DNA of 64,000 nucleotides from Tigriopus japonicus (GCA_010645155.1 CM021316.1:7728018-7792017), one strand, 5' to 3'. Shown: positions 1-11,956, numbered from the stretch's first letter. The notes: generated by a model from the sequence alone, not told the origin. Translations and numbers: made by a program.

Positions 1-202
1 TTTAAGGGCTATCATAAAGTTGGATGGAAGTAATTCAATTTCCGATCAATTTTTCCTGGTGTATTTACATGTCGGGAATTGCCTTCAAAAATCATGGTTA
101 TCTGCCATGCCAAAAGACTGTCTCAAATTAGTTCTTAAGAATCTTAAACCCAGAAATGCATTGTTTACCGCTAATATTTACGTTCCCTTCTTGTGCATTT
201 AG

Positions 203-3200
203 GACGATCTCGTCTAAAATTGGAGTCCCCAAATCCCGAAGGTCGGAATGCTGGATTTGTCACGCTCAATGCATGGACGTTCGAGGTGAAGGTTCCTGGA
301 TCCACCGACTCAACACCATATCATACCAATAAACATGGATTAGAAAGTGCCAAGGACCTCAAGGCCGAGGTATATCAGTGTTATGATGAGGCTGGGATGA
401 GTAGTAATCTACTTATCATCAACGCTCACCAACGAGATCTCTTTGGTTGGCTAATGGAGAAAAGGAGTTGATAGTCGCATTCACTCTTGCTTGGTGCTTG
501 CTTCTTGGTTGGTTCGTTCGTTTCTTTTGGGCCACTCTTTTCATGCCAAGGTCAAAATGAAGATGGACTAATCCCTTTTTAGTCGTCTTTGCCCATAAAC
601 ACTACTTGCTATTTGCTTCTGGGAAGCTTATCTGTCTTGGCCACCGTATATGTTCCCCGGCAAGACTATTTCTGTCCCGAACAAAGGCAATGAAGGCTGA
701 AGATGCCAAGATCCCCATTTTTCAACCGGAATATCTGGTCGTGGCTGTTATTTTGAACAATGTTTGGCGTGGTTGGATCATGTTAATGAATGAGCTCTAG
801 GAGAGAAAGAGAGAGAGAGAAAGGCATTGGTGTGTCTTTCCACTTCGACTTCGTCTTAAGTCTTCTTTCCGAGCCAACCGGAAAGACGAGGCAAGAAAGC
901 AATTTGGCCTCAATGAAAGCAAATAAGGACGATGCAACTCCGAACTCCATTCCAACTGAATGATTGATTGATTGATATCTCGGAAGCATGCCAAATCATA
1001 TTCTCGTCTCAATTTGGCTTCACACTTGGCTCGGTTTCAGCTCAACAATGGACACGCGGCCGACTTCCATGGCAGATTGACAACTGGACTTCGAGGTCAT
1101 CGCCGATCCCAATCCCTTCCTCCGGACACTCATCAATTGGCTCGACTGCCTCAGCACAAATCATTGGCCATGATTTTCGCCAACCCCATCATCAAGACCT
1201 ATCGCTTCCATTCGGGTCTTTGTGGCGACATTGACGTCCAGGAATTGATGGCGGAATCCAAACTGAGTTTCACTTTCCCACAACAGTTGTTGTACGTCTG
1301 AATGAAGCTAGAACAATCAATGGTGGAGATCATGTTGGACTCACTTTCGCCCATTTGTTCTAGATCCCTGTGGATTTGCGAAGAGAAGGAGCTGGTACAT
1401 GAAATTGCCGGATTAGGGGAGCTCAGATCTCCGTGGCACGAATGTCAGATGACCTGGCTGGAGAACCACTTAAATCTCATCAATACTTACTCCCAAGCTC
1501 TGGAGAATCTGGACAACCATCGCCGTAAGAGCAATACCATTCTCCCCCTTTTTCAATTATTGGCCTTAATTGGGATCGCACCCTTCGACTGGAACAAATA
1601 TTTTGGACACCAAAACCTGGGCCCCAAGAAAGACTTGCTTTGTTCGTGATGAAGCAAATCAACGAACTTTTGGCCTTTGTTTGAATTGCCACTCTTCTAT
1701 TGTCTCTTTCAGCCAAACTCAATTTCCGTAAAAGCACTCAAAAGAGCGACAAAACTTTCGAGTTTGTCCCCACCAACTTGCACCTTCAGCGAATGTGGGT
1801 TCAGAATGAGAGTCTGAGGAAATCCGGATTCTACGACACCTTCACCCACGGCGCTTTCACAGCCATGACCCAAAAGTCCCCAGGATTAATCAAGTAAGAT
1901 CTCTTTCAGACTTTATTCTTTCTTTTTTACAAGAAATAATCAAACGGTATCAACGTTGTGAAGAACTTTTTTGATAAGCCCTGATTTTCACCAGGCTTTC
2001 ATCTTCAAATGGAATGAAAGTGGTGATCGACAACCTGATTATCAAAATGTTTTTGTTCTTGCTCTTTCTTGCAATCAATTTGGCACGAGTCCTTAGAATT
2101 TCATTATCTCTCCCTTTCTCTGTCTTTGTCGCTCTCTAGAATGCTCAAGGACTTGAAGGCTCCTCAAAAGGACAGCACTGCATGGTGTTCCCAATCAGAC
2201 CGACTTCAGATGGCAGAAGATATGCTCTCAGCAGTACGAAGGGTGCGGAAAGAGGTGGTGGATTGTATGAGAGTCCTCATGAAGCAAGGCAAAGAAAAAC
2301 GCTCAGACGGAATGTTCGCCATGGTCGAAGACATGTTGAGGAAGACCAAGTGTCTGTGCAGTCTAATGGATCAGGGTTTGGTGGAGGAAGCTTTTGTCTT
2401 CCTTGAAGACAACCGAATTGCCCAACGACCCGAAAGAGATGAATTCTCAGAGTCAGTCTCAGAGTTCATGCAACGGAACAAGCTGAAGATCGACTTGCCA
2501 TTGTTCAGACACAATAAGTTTGAGAACCTTCAAACTCCTTGTACAGAGTTCTTATCCAAGGAGTTGAGAACTCCTGACGTAGACATGTTCAGTCCAACCG
2601 ATCCGATGTCAAGCGAGTTTTGGAGAACCTATAGCGCGTATACATCAGGATATCAGTCGGTGGATCGACTATCGGACATTGATGAGTTCGAGGAATCTTT
2701 TAAATATTTGAGCGTTGTTGATAAAACCAGACACTATTACACCCTTTGCCGGACGGGTTCACCCATGGACACGCCCTCTGGATCACCCCGACATTTGCCC
2801 ACACCTAAACGATCTCAAAGTCAACACTCGATGAGACACGGGGAAGAAAAGGTTCAATCTCATCATGAGGATGAAGGCATTGGTCGGGAAGAAGTTAGTA
2901 ATGGAACAGAAAATCATACGGATGACCTTTACATGGAGGAAGAAGGAGAATTTAGGCTACATGGAGTAGAGGATGTGTTAAATGCCATCGAGGAAATTGA
3001 AGAAGACCACTCCGAAGACTGCCTAAGTGAAGGAGAGGTGGAATTTGGCGCAAATGAGAGTCTCTTTGATGCCTCGGAATTTGCAAACCACAACGAAACG
3101 GACAAAGAAAGTCAAAATGAAAGCCCCCGGGAAAGCCCCATCAAAAGGAAGCCCACACCGAATGAGCAACCAGTTGCAACCACCAACACGAATGTTTCTC

Positions 3201-5672
3201 AGGCAGCTCCCAATCCCCAACCGCCCAAAAAGGACCAAAATGATCAAAATCTAACATCCGACTCGCCCAGTGGACTTCACTACAGATCCGGAGATGAGCC
3301 CGAACCAATTGACTTGACGCACCTTAACATTGAGGCAGCCATGATGTGCTTGGCAAGCAAGATTCGAATGCTTTGTGGCAAAGCCAATAGTCCTACCTTA
3401 AGTTCCAGGACGTTCCGCTTCAAAGAATTGGACATGGCCCGGCAGAAGAAGCTCGGAAACATAGTTTCCAGCATTCCAAAATCAGCTTCTTTGGATTCGG
3501 CTTTCAAGATTCCCGATGTTCCACGACCTCAGGAGTCTCCTGACGATATCGAGGACTGGACAGCCGAGCTCAGGCCAAGCATGAGGAAGCTACGTCAAGG
3601 CATGGACAGTTTATGCAAAACCTCACGATTAGTTTGCAGTGTACTACGACTGCAACAATCTCGAGAGGCCGTTAATCTCAGCCACGATATCAAATATCGT
3701 CGAGACGTTTGCTTCTCCCAAGCACTCACAACCCTGACCTCCGCGCTCATGGCTAAATTCTGGGCCATGGAGCCGGACCCAACGTTCTTACATATTTGTG
3801 CGCACTTGGGTCCACTGGTGGCGTTTGAGAGTTTAGTAACCATTCACGGGGATGAAACAGCAATGTTCAACGACATGGTGGTGGCCGTGGAGGACTTGAG
3901 GAACGTGGATTTCACACTGATTTTGGTGGACAAACGAGCCAAGGCTAAGGCCAGACCTTTGACTCCAAAGCCAAGCGGTCAAATGCCAATTCTACCGTAT
4001 CACTCATTTCCCTTGCCAAGGGTGACTGGTTCGAGGTGCAGTTTGAAAGTGCTGCTTCCTGTTCCGGATTACGTCTACACAATGTTACCTTTAGACAAGA
4101 TCAAGACCATGACTTTTAGCATCACTCCTGTGTTTTTTAACGTTGGGATTAACCAACATGCTTATCTGGCGGGTCGCTTTGGCAATAATGGGCTACAAGA
4201 AAAAAACAACCTGGATAATTTTAAGATACTCCAAGAATATCATCGGAGGTTCAAGAAGCTTGACTTGCCGCAAGTCTCTAACGTGTCTGGAAATCGCACC
4301 AAAAGTAAGAGCCATTTCTTCTTGATTTTGGCGTTGGAAATCTTTTACAATCCAATTTCTTATAGGGTTGTCAGTCAGTGGCTCCAGTGAGCCTCAGTTG
4401 GATGACCTCTTGGCTATCTTGAAAAACGAGGTGAACAATAGGAAGGTTCAAAATGTTGAGATTTTGCATTTGGCGTCAGCAATAACGAGAAGACTTCAAG
4501 GTAAGAGTCCTACAAGTGTGCAATGAATATCAATTTGGGTGTCGAAAAGTTAGTCTCATTGTTCAAAACCGTTTCACTCTAACATAAGCTGAGTGGATAC
4601 AGGGGCCTTTTTGGTTGGCACTTAAATGGGCAAAAACTTTTTTAATTTACTTTCAAAACTTCAGCTTGCTCTCGAAGGAATTTTAGCCGCTGCTCAAGGA
4701 CTTTTATTCTCCTTTGGGACCGTTGCGTAGTCAGCAGGGTTCGTTGACGCATGAAGTCCCGTTCATGCCTTAAGGCCACCAAATCCAACCACTCACTTTG
4801 AGTGTAGCCATTAATGCCTAAGAAAAAAATGAAGACCTTGTTTTACAAAAATTGACTTACACAAACTTTCTATTTCGTTTGATAACTTGTAATCACTAAT
4901 TATAAAGGTAGCTTGAAATTGAATCACATAACCATTCATGCCTCTTCAAAATCAAACAATGGATTTGTCCTTTACTGATTTTGGCCAAGCCTTTTTAAAT
5001 TACCTTTGAGCCTGTCGTAGATCTTAAAAAGGTCTATGTTGTAACGGAGAGGAATAATTTGAACGAAGGAGCCCATGCACCCAATCACTGAAAAACATCC
5101 CAAGTATCTCTTGTTTCGTATTCGTTTGTGATCTTTTTGGTCGGTTTTTGACAACCCATTCCCAAGAGAAAAATCAAGAAGTATCACCGTAATACACATG
5201 AAGAAACACCACCACTTTTTATGTTGATGCATTCTGGGAAAACGAAAACAGAAAATTAGTCAGGCTGTTAGTTCACAAGCGTTGGATCATTCATCAACTA
5301 CGTTAATGTTCCAGGGATTCGTTTCATCAACTGCAAAAGTGGAAAAGACAGAACTGGCATGGCGGCCACATTGGAACAAGTCCAAATATTGTCTCGGGAC
5401 TATGATTTGGCCGAAAACGAGTACAAGAAGGCGCTTGATGTCATGAGATGGTAAGAAATGGGACCCCTGACTTGAAGACCAATGGTTCGGAAGTAATGAA
5501 GTCTAATAATGCAACCTCTCTTTTTGTCTTGCTTTTCAGCGAGGGCACGCGATGTGATAACGTGCTGAAAAATATTGGTGACAAGCGATATGCCTTCAAT
5601 ACAATACAGTTGACAGCTTTCCCATATCAGTACCGACCTCCCGTGGGATCTTATGGTAGTAAGGTCACCTAA
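203..5672 (+). CDS. INPP4: Inositol polyphosphate 4-phosphatase (INPP4A/B family), 5' partial
   Basis: This is the type I/II phosphoinositide 4-phosphatase that removes the 4-phosphate from PtdIns(3,4)P2 at endosomal and plasma membranes. Exons read as 203-285 or 203-369 (donor ambiguous, both in phase), 1041-1291, 1364-1524, 1713-1893, 2140-4304, 4366-4500, 5315-5450 and 5540-5672, and all junction phases agree. Visible family landmarks are the end of the C2 domain in the first exon, [21 protein letters not shown], the FFNVGIN block, and the CX5R active site CKSGKDRT at about 5332-5355, followed by the family C-terminus ([18 protein letters not shown]). The 2.2-kb exon carries a long acidic, Ser/Glu-rich linker between the N-terminal region and the catalytic part. 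Most of the C2 domain and the start codon lie upstream of the window. The family is confident; A versus B cannot be assigned. Confidence 0.93.
4642..5232 (-). CDS. Small secreted-type protein nested antisense in the INPP4 intron
   Basis: I do not recognise this family. Two exons, 5232-5004 and 4817-4642, join in phase (AAAG/GTAATT donor, TTCTTAG acceptor) into a 134-residue protein ending in TAA. Residues 1-24 look like a signal peptide: a short basic stretch, then a hydrophobic core around [11 protein letters not shown]. Next comes a basic stretch with KRIRNKR, a possible proprotein-convertase site, then a short hydrophobic Cys-pair segment (GCFSVIGC). The second exon encodes a charged, probably helical or coiled-coil tail (residues ~90-134). 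An acceptor-like TTTTCCCAG sits one base before the ATG, so a 5' UTR exon is likely further upstream. The gene lies wholly inside INPP4 intron 4501-5314 on the other strand. A hormone-like precursor is possible, but no known peptide motif was matched. A single-pass membrane protein is the main alternative. Confidence 0.55.
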
Positions 5673-6127
5673 TGACCATTATTTTTGCTTCTTCTTTAAC
5701 TCCAATTCACTAAAAGCATTCCTGTGCCAAATTCTGTTCGACGAAAAAGCTTCAAATTTTATACAACGTAACGCTACAACATAACCAATGCTCTTCCACA
5801 ATTTCGTCACCCGTGGTGAATTCTAAATAACCACTGGATCGCTTCCAATTCCTTTGCTAAAGTAGTGTTGATAGAATCTGCTTATTCTGACTCTTTGTTG
5901 TTCATTTCTGTTTGTTACCCATTTTATCATTACCATTTACTTCTAAGTTTAACTTCGCCATATCACTCAAGAATGTATTGAAAATATTGAGTAATAACTT
6001 ATTCCCTGAAAGATGACGTGTGAGCGTATGATCAAATGTCAAACTCCCCTCAATAATTGAGCATAGAAAACCAGTGTCCAAATTATTTTTTGAGTTTCAA
6101 TAATAAAGTATTTCACTGTGTCATGTC
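5673..6127. other. Convergent intergenic spacer between INPP4 and SMYD4-like gene
   Basis: This 455-bp spacer is AT-rich and holds the facing 3' UTRs of the two genes. AATAAAG at 6103-6109, just before the minus-strand stop region, and several A/T runs could serve polyadenylation. No open frame, repeat or RNA gene is evident. Confidence 0.6.
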
Positions 6128-8375
6128 TTAACAATCTTTCGCCATTGCCCACAAACTACCACACAAGGCAATCACTGCGATCTCGTAATTGCGATGAGGG
6201 GCTGGCACTCCAAGGGTCGTCAATTTCCGGATATATTCCTGGCATACGTTCAAAGCCTTGCCGTATTTGCCCTCTTGGAAGAGCTTTTGGTATCTGCAAG
6301 AGATCAAGTAACCTCGTTTGCCGGATCTGTCCAGAACTTTGTCACTTTGCAAAAAATATTGCTTCACATCAATACTTACTTTCCTAGAGTGTTGCCAAGT
6401 TTTAACGCAACTTGTGGGGTTAACTGGTTTGGAAGGTTTGCCAAAAGAGGATAATCGTGTTTACAAGCCACACATTGACAATCAAATGCGTAACCTCGAC
6501 GAAGGGTTTCTTGACGCTCTGCTTTTGGAATAGACATATGGTGAATTCCATAGCAATCAGTCACTTCCTCGCCGGCTTTAATGAAGCTTTTGGTAATGAT
6601 TATCACCTGGAAATGAAAGTGCAAAATTACTTCAAGTAGTCATCTTGAGTTGGTAATCCTTACCCTTGGACCTTGATTGACCCGAATAGTGTTTGGTGCA
6701 CACGAATGGTTGAAGAATAACGTGGTTGGGTAAACACCAGAACCAATGTCTTGCAATGGAATTCTCTTTGACGGTTCCATTATACCATTCACCTGAAATT
6801 AACGTCGTTCCTCTTTAAATTGTTTTTGTTCCAGGTTGTTACACTTTGGAAAAGTACCTGATAGATGGTATGCAGATTGTATTGGATCCCACATTGAAAG
6901 TGAAATAGAAGCTTTCCGATGAAAACCTCTTGTGGAGTAAGATGTAATTGACTGGTGGGTTCACCGCCAAAATATCCTGCCGCCTTCAGACATTTTAACA
7001 GTACTACGCTTCGGATCATGATTGTCACACGATCTTTGATTTGCATTTGGTCGTAATGAGTGACAAGATTGAACAAACCTCGGTAATGTTCATCCTTTTC
7101 GTAGGAAAAATCTTCCGAGACATTTGTTCCGTACAATTTGTCGTGAGCAGTAAACAAGCTCTCCCTATTGTCCAAGAAAAAGGCCAATTTCTTTTGCGAA
7201 ACAGCCCTGTAAGCTAGTGAAATGCACCCCGACAATTGAGAATTGGCATCATCACCGTAGAAAACTTCGGTGATATCAAAGTTGGCCTCCACGGGATGAT
7301 AGGAATTCATTGCCAATTTCCAGCATCGCAGTCCACAGAATTTGGCTTTTTTCAGAAGCGGACTTGGCAACACTGAGTTACCACAGGTTCGGAAGCAGTT
7401 TGTGCAATTGGTAGCCATCTTGAATGGTGACATGTGGAACGAAATGGGTTCCTCGATGACAACCGGCTCACCAACTTCGATATTCTTGGTGGCCAAGACA
7501 TGCCGACCTTGCGTTTCATTAAAAACAATGTTGAGAGAGTCAGAAATGTGGGGAAATTTCGGATGAGTTTCCCATATTTTGAATGGGCACGGGATGTCTC
7601 GGACATGGTTATCCTCATAGGTTCCTTTGCATTGGCTCATGTCCAGACCAGCTATTGCTTGTTTCATTATGGCATCCAACTCATCTCGTTTTGGAGGCTT
7701 GAGATTGGATTGAGTAAGGGATGCTTGACAAGCTTTGAAGGCTTCACTGGCATCTCGAAGAAATCCAAGGACTTCCAAACATCTTCCTCGTCGATCCCAA
7801 AGCTTGTAAGCCAACTCAGAAGGATATCCAAACAAAAAAGCGGCGCTTATATCATCTAAGCATTTTTGATAGTCTTTGAGCTCAAAGTAAACCGCAGACC
7901 GATTGCCAAGGCCCAAAGCGGCGTCTCGACCTTTGCCTTGCCGGTCAAGTGGCGCTGACATGATGGATTCACTGTAGGCCTTCAGTGCCAAGTCCAAGGC
8001 CTTCTTCTGGTAGTGCTTATTTCCAGCATCTCTTAAGGATTTGCTTTCGGCAGCCGTATCTTCAATTTGAGTCTCTCGCTTTTTAATGTAGTTCCACGGA
8101 TCCACAAATTCTTCCAAAGCGTTGATTTCGTCAAAGGTATATTGGACTTGCTTCTCAATGTCTTCATTCAACTTCTCGAACTCATGCAAACCTTTGGACT
8201 CAATGATGGTGAGCATTTTGATGTAGTGGAGTTGGAACGGACTGTGCCGGTTTTTCTGCTTGACCACATTTTCGGCTTCCGGAATCATGTCCTTGACGAA
8301 CTTTTCAAACTCGGATTCGTCAGTCATTCCGGCCAAAGCCATTAACTGTTTTTTCACTTCTCTGGTCATATCCAT
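6128..8375 (-). CDS. SMYD4: SET and MYND domain protein, SMYD4-like, with TPR region
   Basis: This is a probable protein-lysine methyltransferase of the SMYD4 branch, which carries N-terminal TPRs. Exons on the minus strand are 8375-6858, 6792-6664, 6606-6380 and 6293-6128, with consistent phases, giving about 680 residues. Order: N-terminal helical region, TPR block (around residues 110-230, with the typical AGNKHYQKK and LGNRSAVYFEL stretches), SET N-part (GRHVLATKNIEVGE), MYND finger (CTNC, FCGLRC), SET core with NHSCAPNT in exon 2, catalytic-region GEEVTDCYG in exon 3, and post-SET Cys cluster FDCQCVAC. The MYND finger looks degenerate: the last His/Cys positions read HPVEAN instead of HxxEC. 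The start is the ATG at 8375; the frame stays open 84 bp upstream but only from a TTG. It is transcribed divergently from the FBXW5-like gene. Confidence 0.88.
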
Positions 8376-8684
8376 GATGGAAACTATGAAGCTCTTGTCT
8401 TTGCAATTGTTTATTCCGACATGCGTTTCCACCCCGTTTTCCGTTTGGCACACGGCCAAAAGTGGAAACTAAACTTAGATTGTGCTGACACGGCCAGATT
8501 AGACATTTAAATTGACTTCAAACTGACTCTGTGAGATCTCTTGGATGAGGCAATTTCACGGCGACAAACTCTTAGCTATGTGACGTTTTGTGGATTCAAT
8601 TTAGTGGAACATGGTTGAGGTTCCGTGAGTGTTTGTTTCCTATAGGCAACAAACTTCCGTTGAGATTGTCCCATTTCTTGCGCA
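8376..8684. promoter_or_regulatory. Bidirectional promoter region between SMYD4-like and FBXW5-like genes
   Basis: Only 309 bp separate the two start codons, which face away from each other, so both 5' UTRs and promoters must lie here or in upstream exons. No clear TATA box was seen. The role is inferred from gene layout, not from a recognised motif. Confidence 0.5.
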
Positions 8685-10751
8685 ATGTGGAACACTCTTA
8701 ACGAGTATCTTCTTTTAACAATTTTGGACAAATTATCCCTGTCAGACTTGTTTCATGTAGCCTTGACTTGCAAATGGTGGTTTTGGACCTTCAAACAGGA
8801 CATTTTATGGCGAAGAAGACTAATTCGAGACTATGGTATTGACACCATCCTTGGCCTTCCTCCTGGAATCAAATCGTGGAGATCCCTCTATAAAAAGTGG
8901 TTTTGGCAAGCTCCTGTTTTGCTAGATCAGGACATAGAAATATGTGATCACAGCGAGGAGATCACTCACGTGTGTTTCTCGCCAGAAGGGGACATGTTTG
9001 CCACCGTCGGTTTCGATCTTCAGCTCTTTGTCTACAAGACCATTAACCCCGTTCACTCCATTTTCGAGGTAGATTTCAGTGTTTTTCATTGGACGTGCGC
9101 CCAACAATGTGAGTTTAATAGTAATGGACGGATGTTAATGGTCTCGGGTGCCAAAGCCACTGACCTATTAGGTCGAACTTTTGGCGAGATGGTCGTTTTT
9201 AGTGTGAAAGAAGAATTCGAGATCTGTGCCAGGATCACGAACAAACCTAGTGACGTGGTTGGGTGTTGGTACAACGACAACTATCTCATCTCTGCTGACT
9301 TCAAGTGGTTGTCCAACTCTCATCGGGTCTCAACGAGTTTGCTCTGGTTGAATAAGATCACTCCTTTATGGTCAGAAAGAGCCCATGATTACACACTTTC
9401 TTGCATGAGAAGTTTATTCAAGTTCTATAATCCCAACGGGAGTTGTGTTCGCCATTTCTTGGTTTGCAACGTCCCTCCCCCAAAGAGGAATCGAAAACTG
9501 ACCCAAGACGAACTTTTGAACGAGAATTTGGTCCGACAGATTTTGGCTCGAGAGTCAAGAGTTCTCTTCGAGCAAAGGATCCCAGTTCCACGAGAAATTC
9601 CAACTCTCCCTAAGGAGATTGATGACAAATATATCTCATTTATGAGAGGCCATACATTTGAGATCCATTCAGAATCTGACATTTCAACCCCTGGAATGTT
9701 TGAATATTCTCCCAAATACCGGGACAAAAGACAAATAGCATTCGATTTGGACGATACTTGGGTTTACGAGGGCAACGACGAAAATTCCGATGATGAGGAT
9801 GAAGATGATTGGGAGTACTTTGATGAGAAAGAGGCTGAGTTGGCTGAAAAAAGTAGACCAGAATATTTGAAGATCGATCGGGGGCATGAAGTCATTAATG
9901 AAAAAGAGAAGCTCTTGATATTTACAACTGGATCCTTGGTTCAAGTTCCCCATCAAGTGGGGATTAAAAAGATGTCTTGCGTGAGATTCAGAGAACACAT
10001 GGATCTCTCTCAAAGTTCAAAGGACCACAAGGAGAATAGTGAAAGGTCATATTTTGGCTGTCAATTTCCTGCCTTTATGATTTAAGCCACTTTCCCCAGT
10101 AACGCTAAATTTATCCCTTACAAAGACAATGGCAAAATATGACCTTATTGAAACAGGAACCAAAGGGCCCTTCGACAAGGTCATGAGTCAACAGCAGAGA
10201 TGGACACCGTGGATTGGTCTGATTATCCGAATATATCGCATATGTTCGATCACATCGATGTGATCCTTGATTTTCCGGGTCGAGTAGTGGGTCTGGCCTC
10301 TTCACCAGATTCCAGATTTCTCTATGTCAGCTATCGCCCTTGGCCAAAAGACTTTGTCATCAAATCTTACCGAGATAATCCCCCGTTGGCATCTGAAGCG
10401 TTTTGTTCCGTGATTGACTTGGAATCGTTCGACGAGGTTGGAACTTTTGCCCGACCAATCCACCGATTCACCTCGAATAGCCGACTCAAGACCATGGCCA
10501 ACCCTGACGTGGGGAGAGATTTAATTGTCATGCCCTTGGGCACGGAACACGCTGGACTCTTTGATCGATTCTATGGAGTTCAGTTGGGGGAGTTTTCCCA
10601 CTTGGACGTGATCAATCACGTGAGTCTTGAACCAACGCTCGGACAAATGGCCGTATCCGTTGGCGATGACATGAAGGTGCAATTTTGGAAATCTCGTGAA
10701 ATGATGGCCATGAAGCGAAGGACAACAACGACGTCGAAACCTCAAAACTGA
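8685..10751 (+). CDS. FBXW5: F-box/WD-repeat protein, FBXW5-like
   Basis: FBXW5 proteins are substrate receptors of SCF or CUL4 ubiquitin ligases. The ATG at 8685 opens an F-box-like N-terminus (residues ~1-45, LLLTILDKLSLSDLFHVALTCKWW), followed by WD40-type repeats (ITHVCFSPEGDMFATVGFD) and FBXW5-specific blocks such as GCWYNDNYLIS, LIFTTGSLVQVPHQVGIKK, FPGRVVGLASSPDSRFLYVSYRPWP and, near the C-terminus, the HLDVINHVSLEP and VQFWKSR stretches. A strongly acidic insert (NSDDEDEDDWEYFDEKEAE, about residues 367-387) precedes LIFTTGS. The best gene model is join(8685-10045, 10157-10751). The intron has an imperfect donor (AAAG/GTCATA) and an acceptor at TTGAAACAG, and phase is preserved. An alternative donor GTGAGA at about 9980 does not restore phase with this acceptor. 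AATAAAAA near 10928 could be the poly(A) signal. Confidence 0.9.
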
Positions 10752-11733
10752 TTCCAGCGTTTCTCTTATCTAAAGACCGAAATTCTTCTCTCCTCCAGAA
10801 CAAAATTCTAGACCGAGAAGCCTATCAAATTAATTTCTTCCTGTTCTCATCACACTAATGACTGTGACTGACATCGAGATCGGAGAGACAGAATTGTAGT
10901 CCACACGTGGGCATAGTTTAAGAGCTAATAAAAATGTGCTCTGTTGATTATCTTGTGTATCCTTGTTTTCCTATCTGTGCTCAAGGATGCTTTGGCGGGA
11001 ATAAAAAAGTGATCCATGTGTTGGAAGCCCACTGCAGGGACTCTTCTACGAGCAAGAAATGGTCATGGAAGCCGTGAACTCGATGATGCTCTCCCTCTTT
11101 CTGGAGAATCCTTTCGTGACATTTGTCCTATTCGCCCGTGCATCATCAGGGTAAACTGGCACTCAAAGTAATGGCGACACTTGGCTATCTGCAATCCAAG
11201 AATTTATGGGGCTTTCAATCAATGACAAAGGGAACCACGTTTTGTTGTGGGTGACACGAATTCTATCCTCTACTTCAGATTCTTTTGGAAAGTAGGAGAT
11301 AGATACCATTTAACTGATCTCGATGATTATTATTGCCAGCACTTCTGCAAACCTAAAAACGTATTGATGTCCCATTGGCGAGAAGTCGATTTTGTCACGT
11401 GTGAGGTCGTCGGAAAGGCTCTCTCACATGCTTGCTTGCTTGCTCTGTCAGCGGAAAGTGAGGACATATTTTATGGCAAAGCATTGAAAACTTGACTGTT
11501 GGCAGAAGCACCCCGCAAACACGACATCAACACATCCACTCGTTCTTGGAATAGCCCTAGTGTTGCTATTATTATTCGCCGGAGCTTGGTACAAAAAGTC
11601 AGAAGATATGTCCTTAGATGGATGTTAGTTAAAGAAGCAAAAGATTGCTTCGTTTTTTTTGCCTTTTGAGTTAAAAGCTCACGTATCAAATTCATAACTT
11701 TCCTTGTAGAAGTCGCTATGAAAGATATCTAGA
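10752..11733. other. Intergenic, 3' UTR of FBXW5-like gene then spacer with a doubtful exon
   Basis: The first ~180 bp are the likely FBXW5 3' UTR. Position 11279-11495, after a TCTACTTCAG acceptor-like site, reads open to a TGA. It contains VGDRYHLTDLDDYYCQHF, which superficially resembles the end of a LIM domain, but upstream zinc ligands are absent. I treat it as unproven. Nothing else was recognised. Confidence 0.35.
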
Positions 11734-11956
11734 CTATAGAGTCCTTTAAACGCAACCAGTGAAATGGAAAGCACCTGCAACCTTTGAGCTTTAATACGCA
11801 ATTTTTTTGTTCTTACGTGTCCAATAAACATTGAGAAGTTCGAAAATAGGTCAAACGTTTGTGTCAGGGTGCAATATTTGGAGCTGTAATACTAAGGTGA
11901 CCTCCCAGTCTTATGTACTGTGACCTCCCAGTCAGCTGCTCGTTAAAGGACCCAAT
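11734..11956 (+). repeat. Dispersed ~220-bp repeat, copy 1 (inverse of 43936-44160)
   Basis: This segment, beginning CTATAGAGTCCTTTAA and ending TTAAAGGACCCAATA, is matched in reverse orientation at 43936-44160 with high similarity by eye. The ends form short imperfect inverted repeats (GAGTCCTTTAA versus GGGTCCTTTAA), as in a small non-autonomous DNA transposon. No target-site duplication was found. Confidence 0.7.

Noticed and set aside
2069..2139. Upstream extension and ATG of the long frame at 2069
   Set aside because: These codons are a repeated CTCTCC/CTTTCT polypyrimidine tract ending in TCTAG, so they are an intron acceptor. The exon starts at 2140 in phase with the previous one.
2182..2406. 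Frames overlapping INPP4 in other phases
   Set aside because: They are shadows of a well supported exon; the same applies to opposite-strand frames over FBXW5, MTCH2 and GRD exons.
8376..8459. N-terminal extension of the SMYD4-like protein
   Set aside because: The frame is open but has no ATG, only TTG. The first ATG is at 8375.
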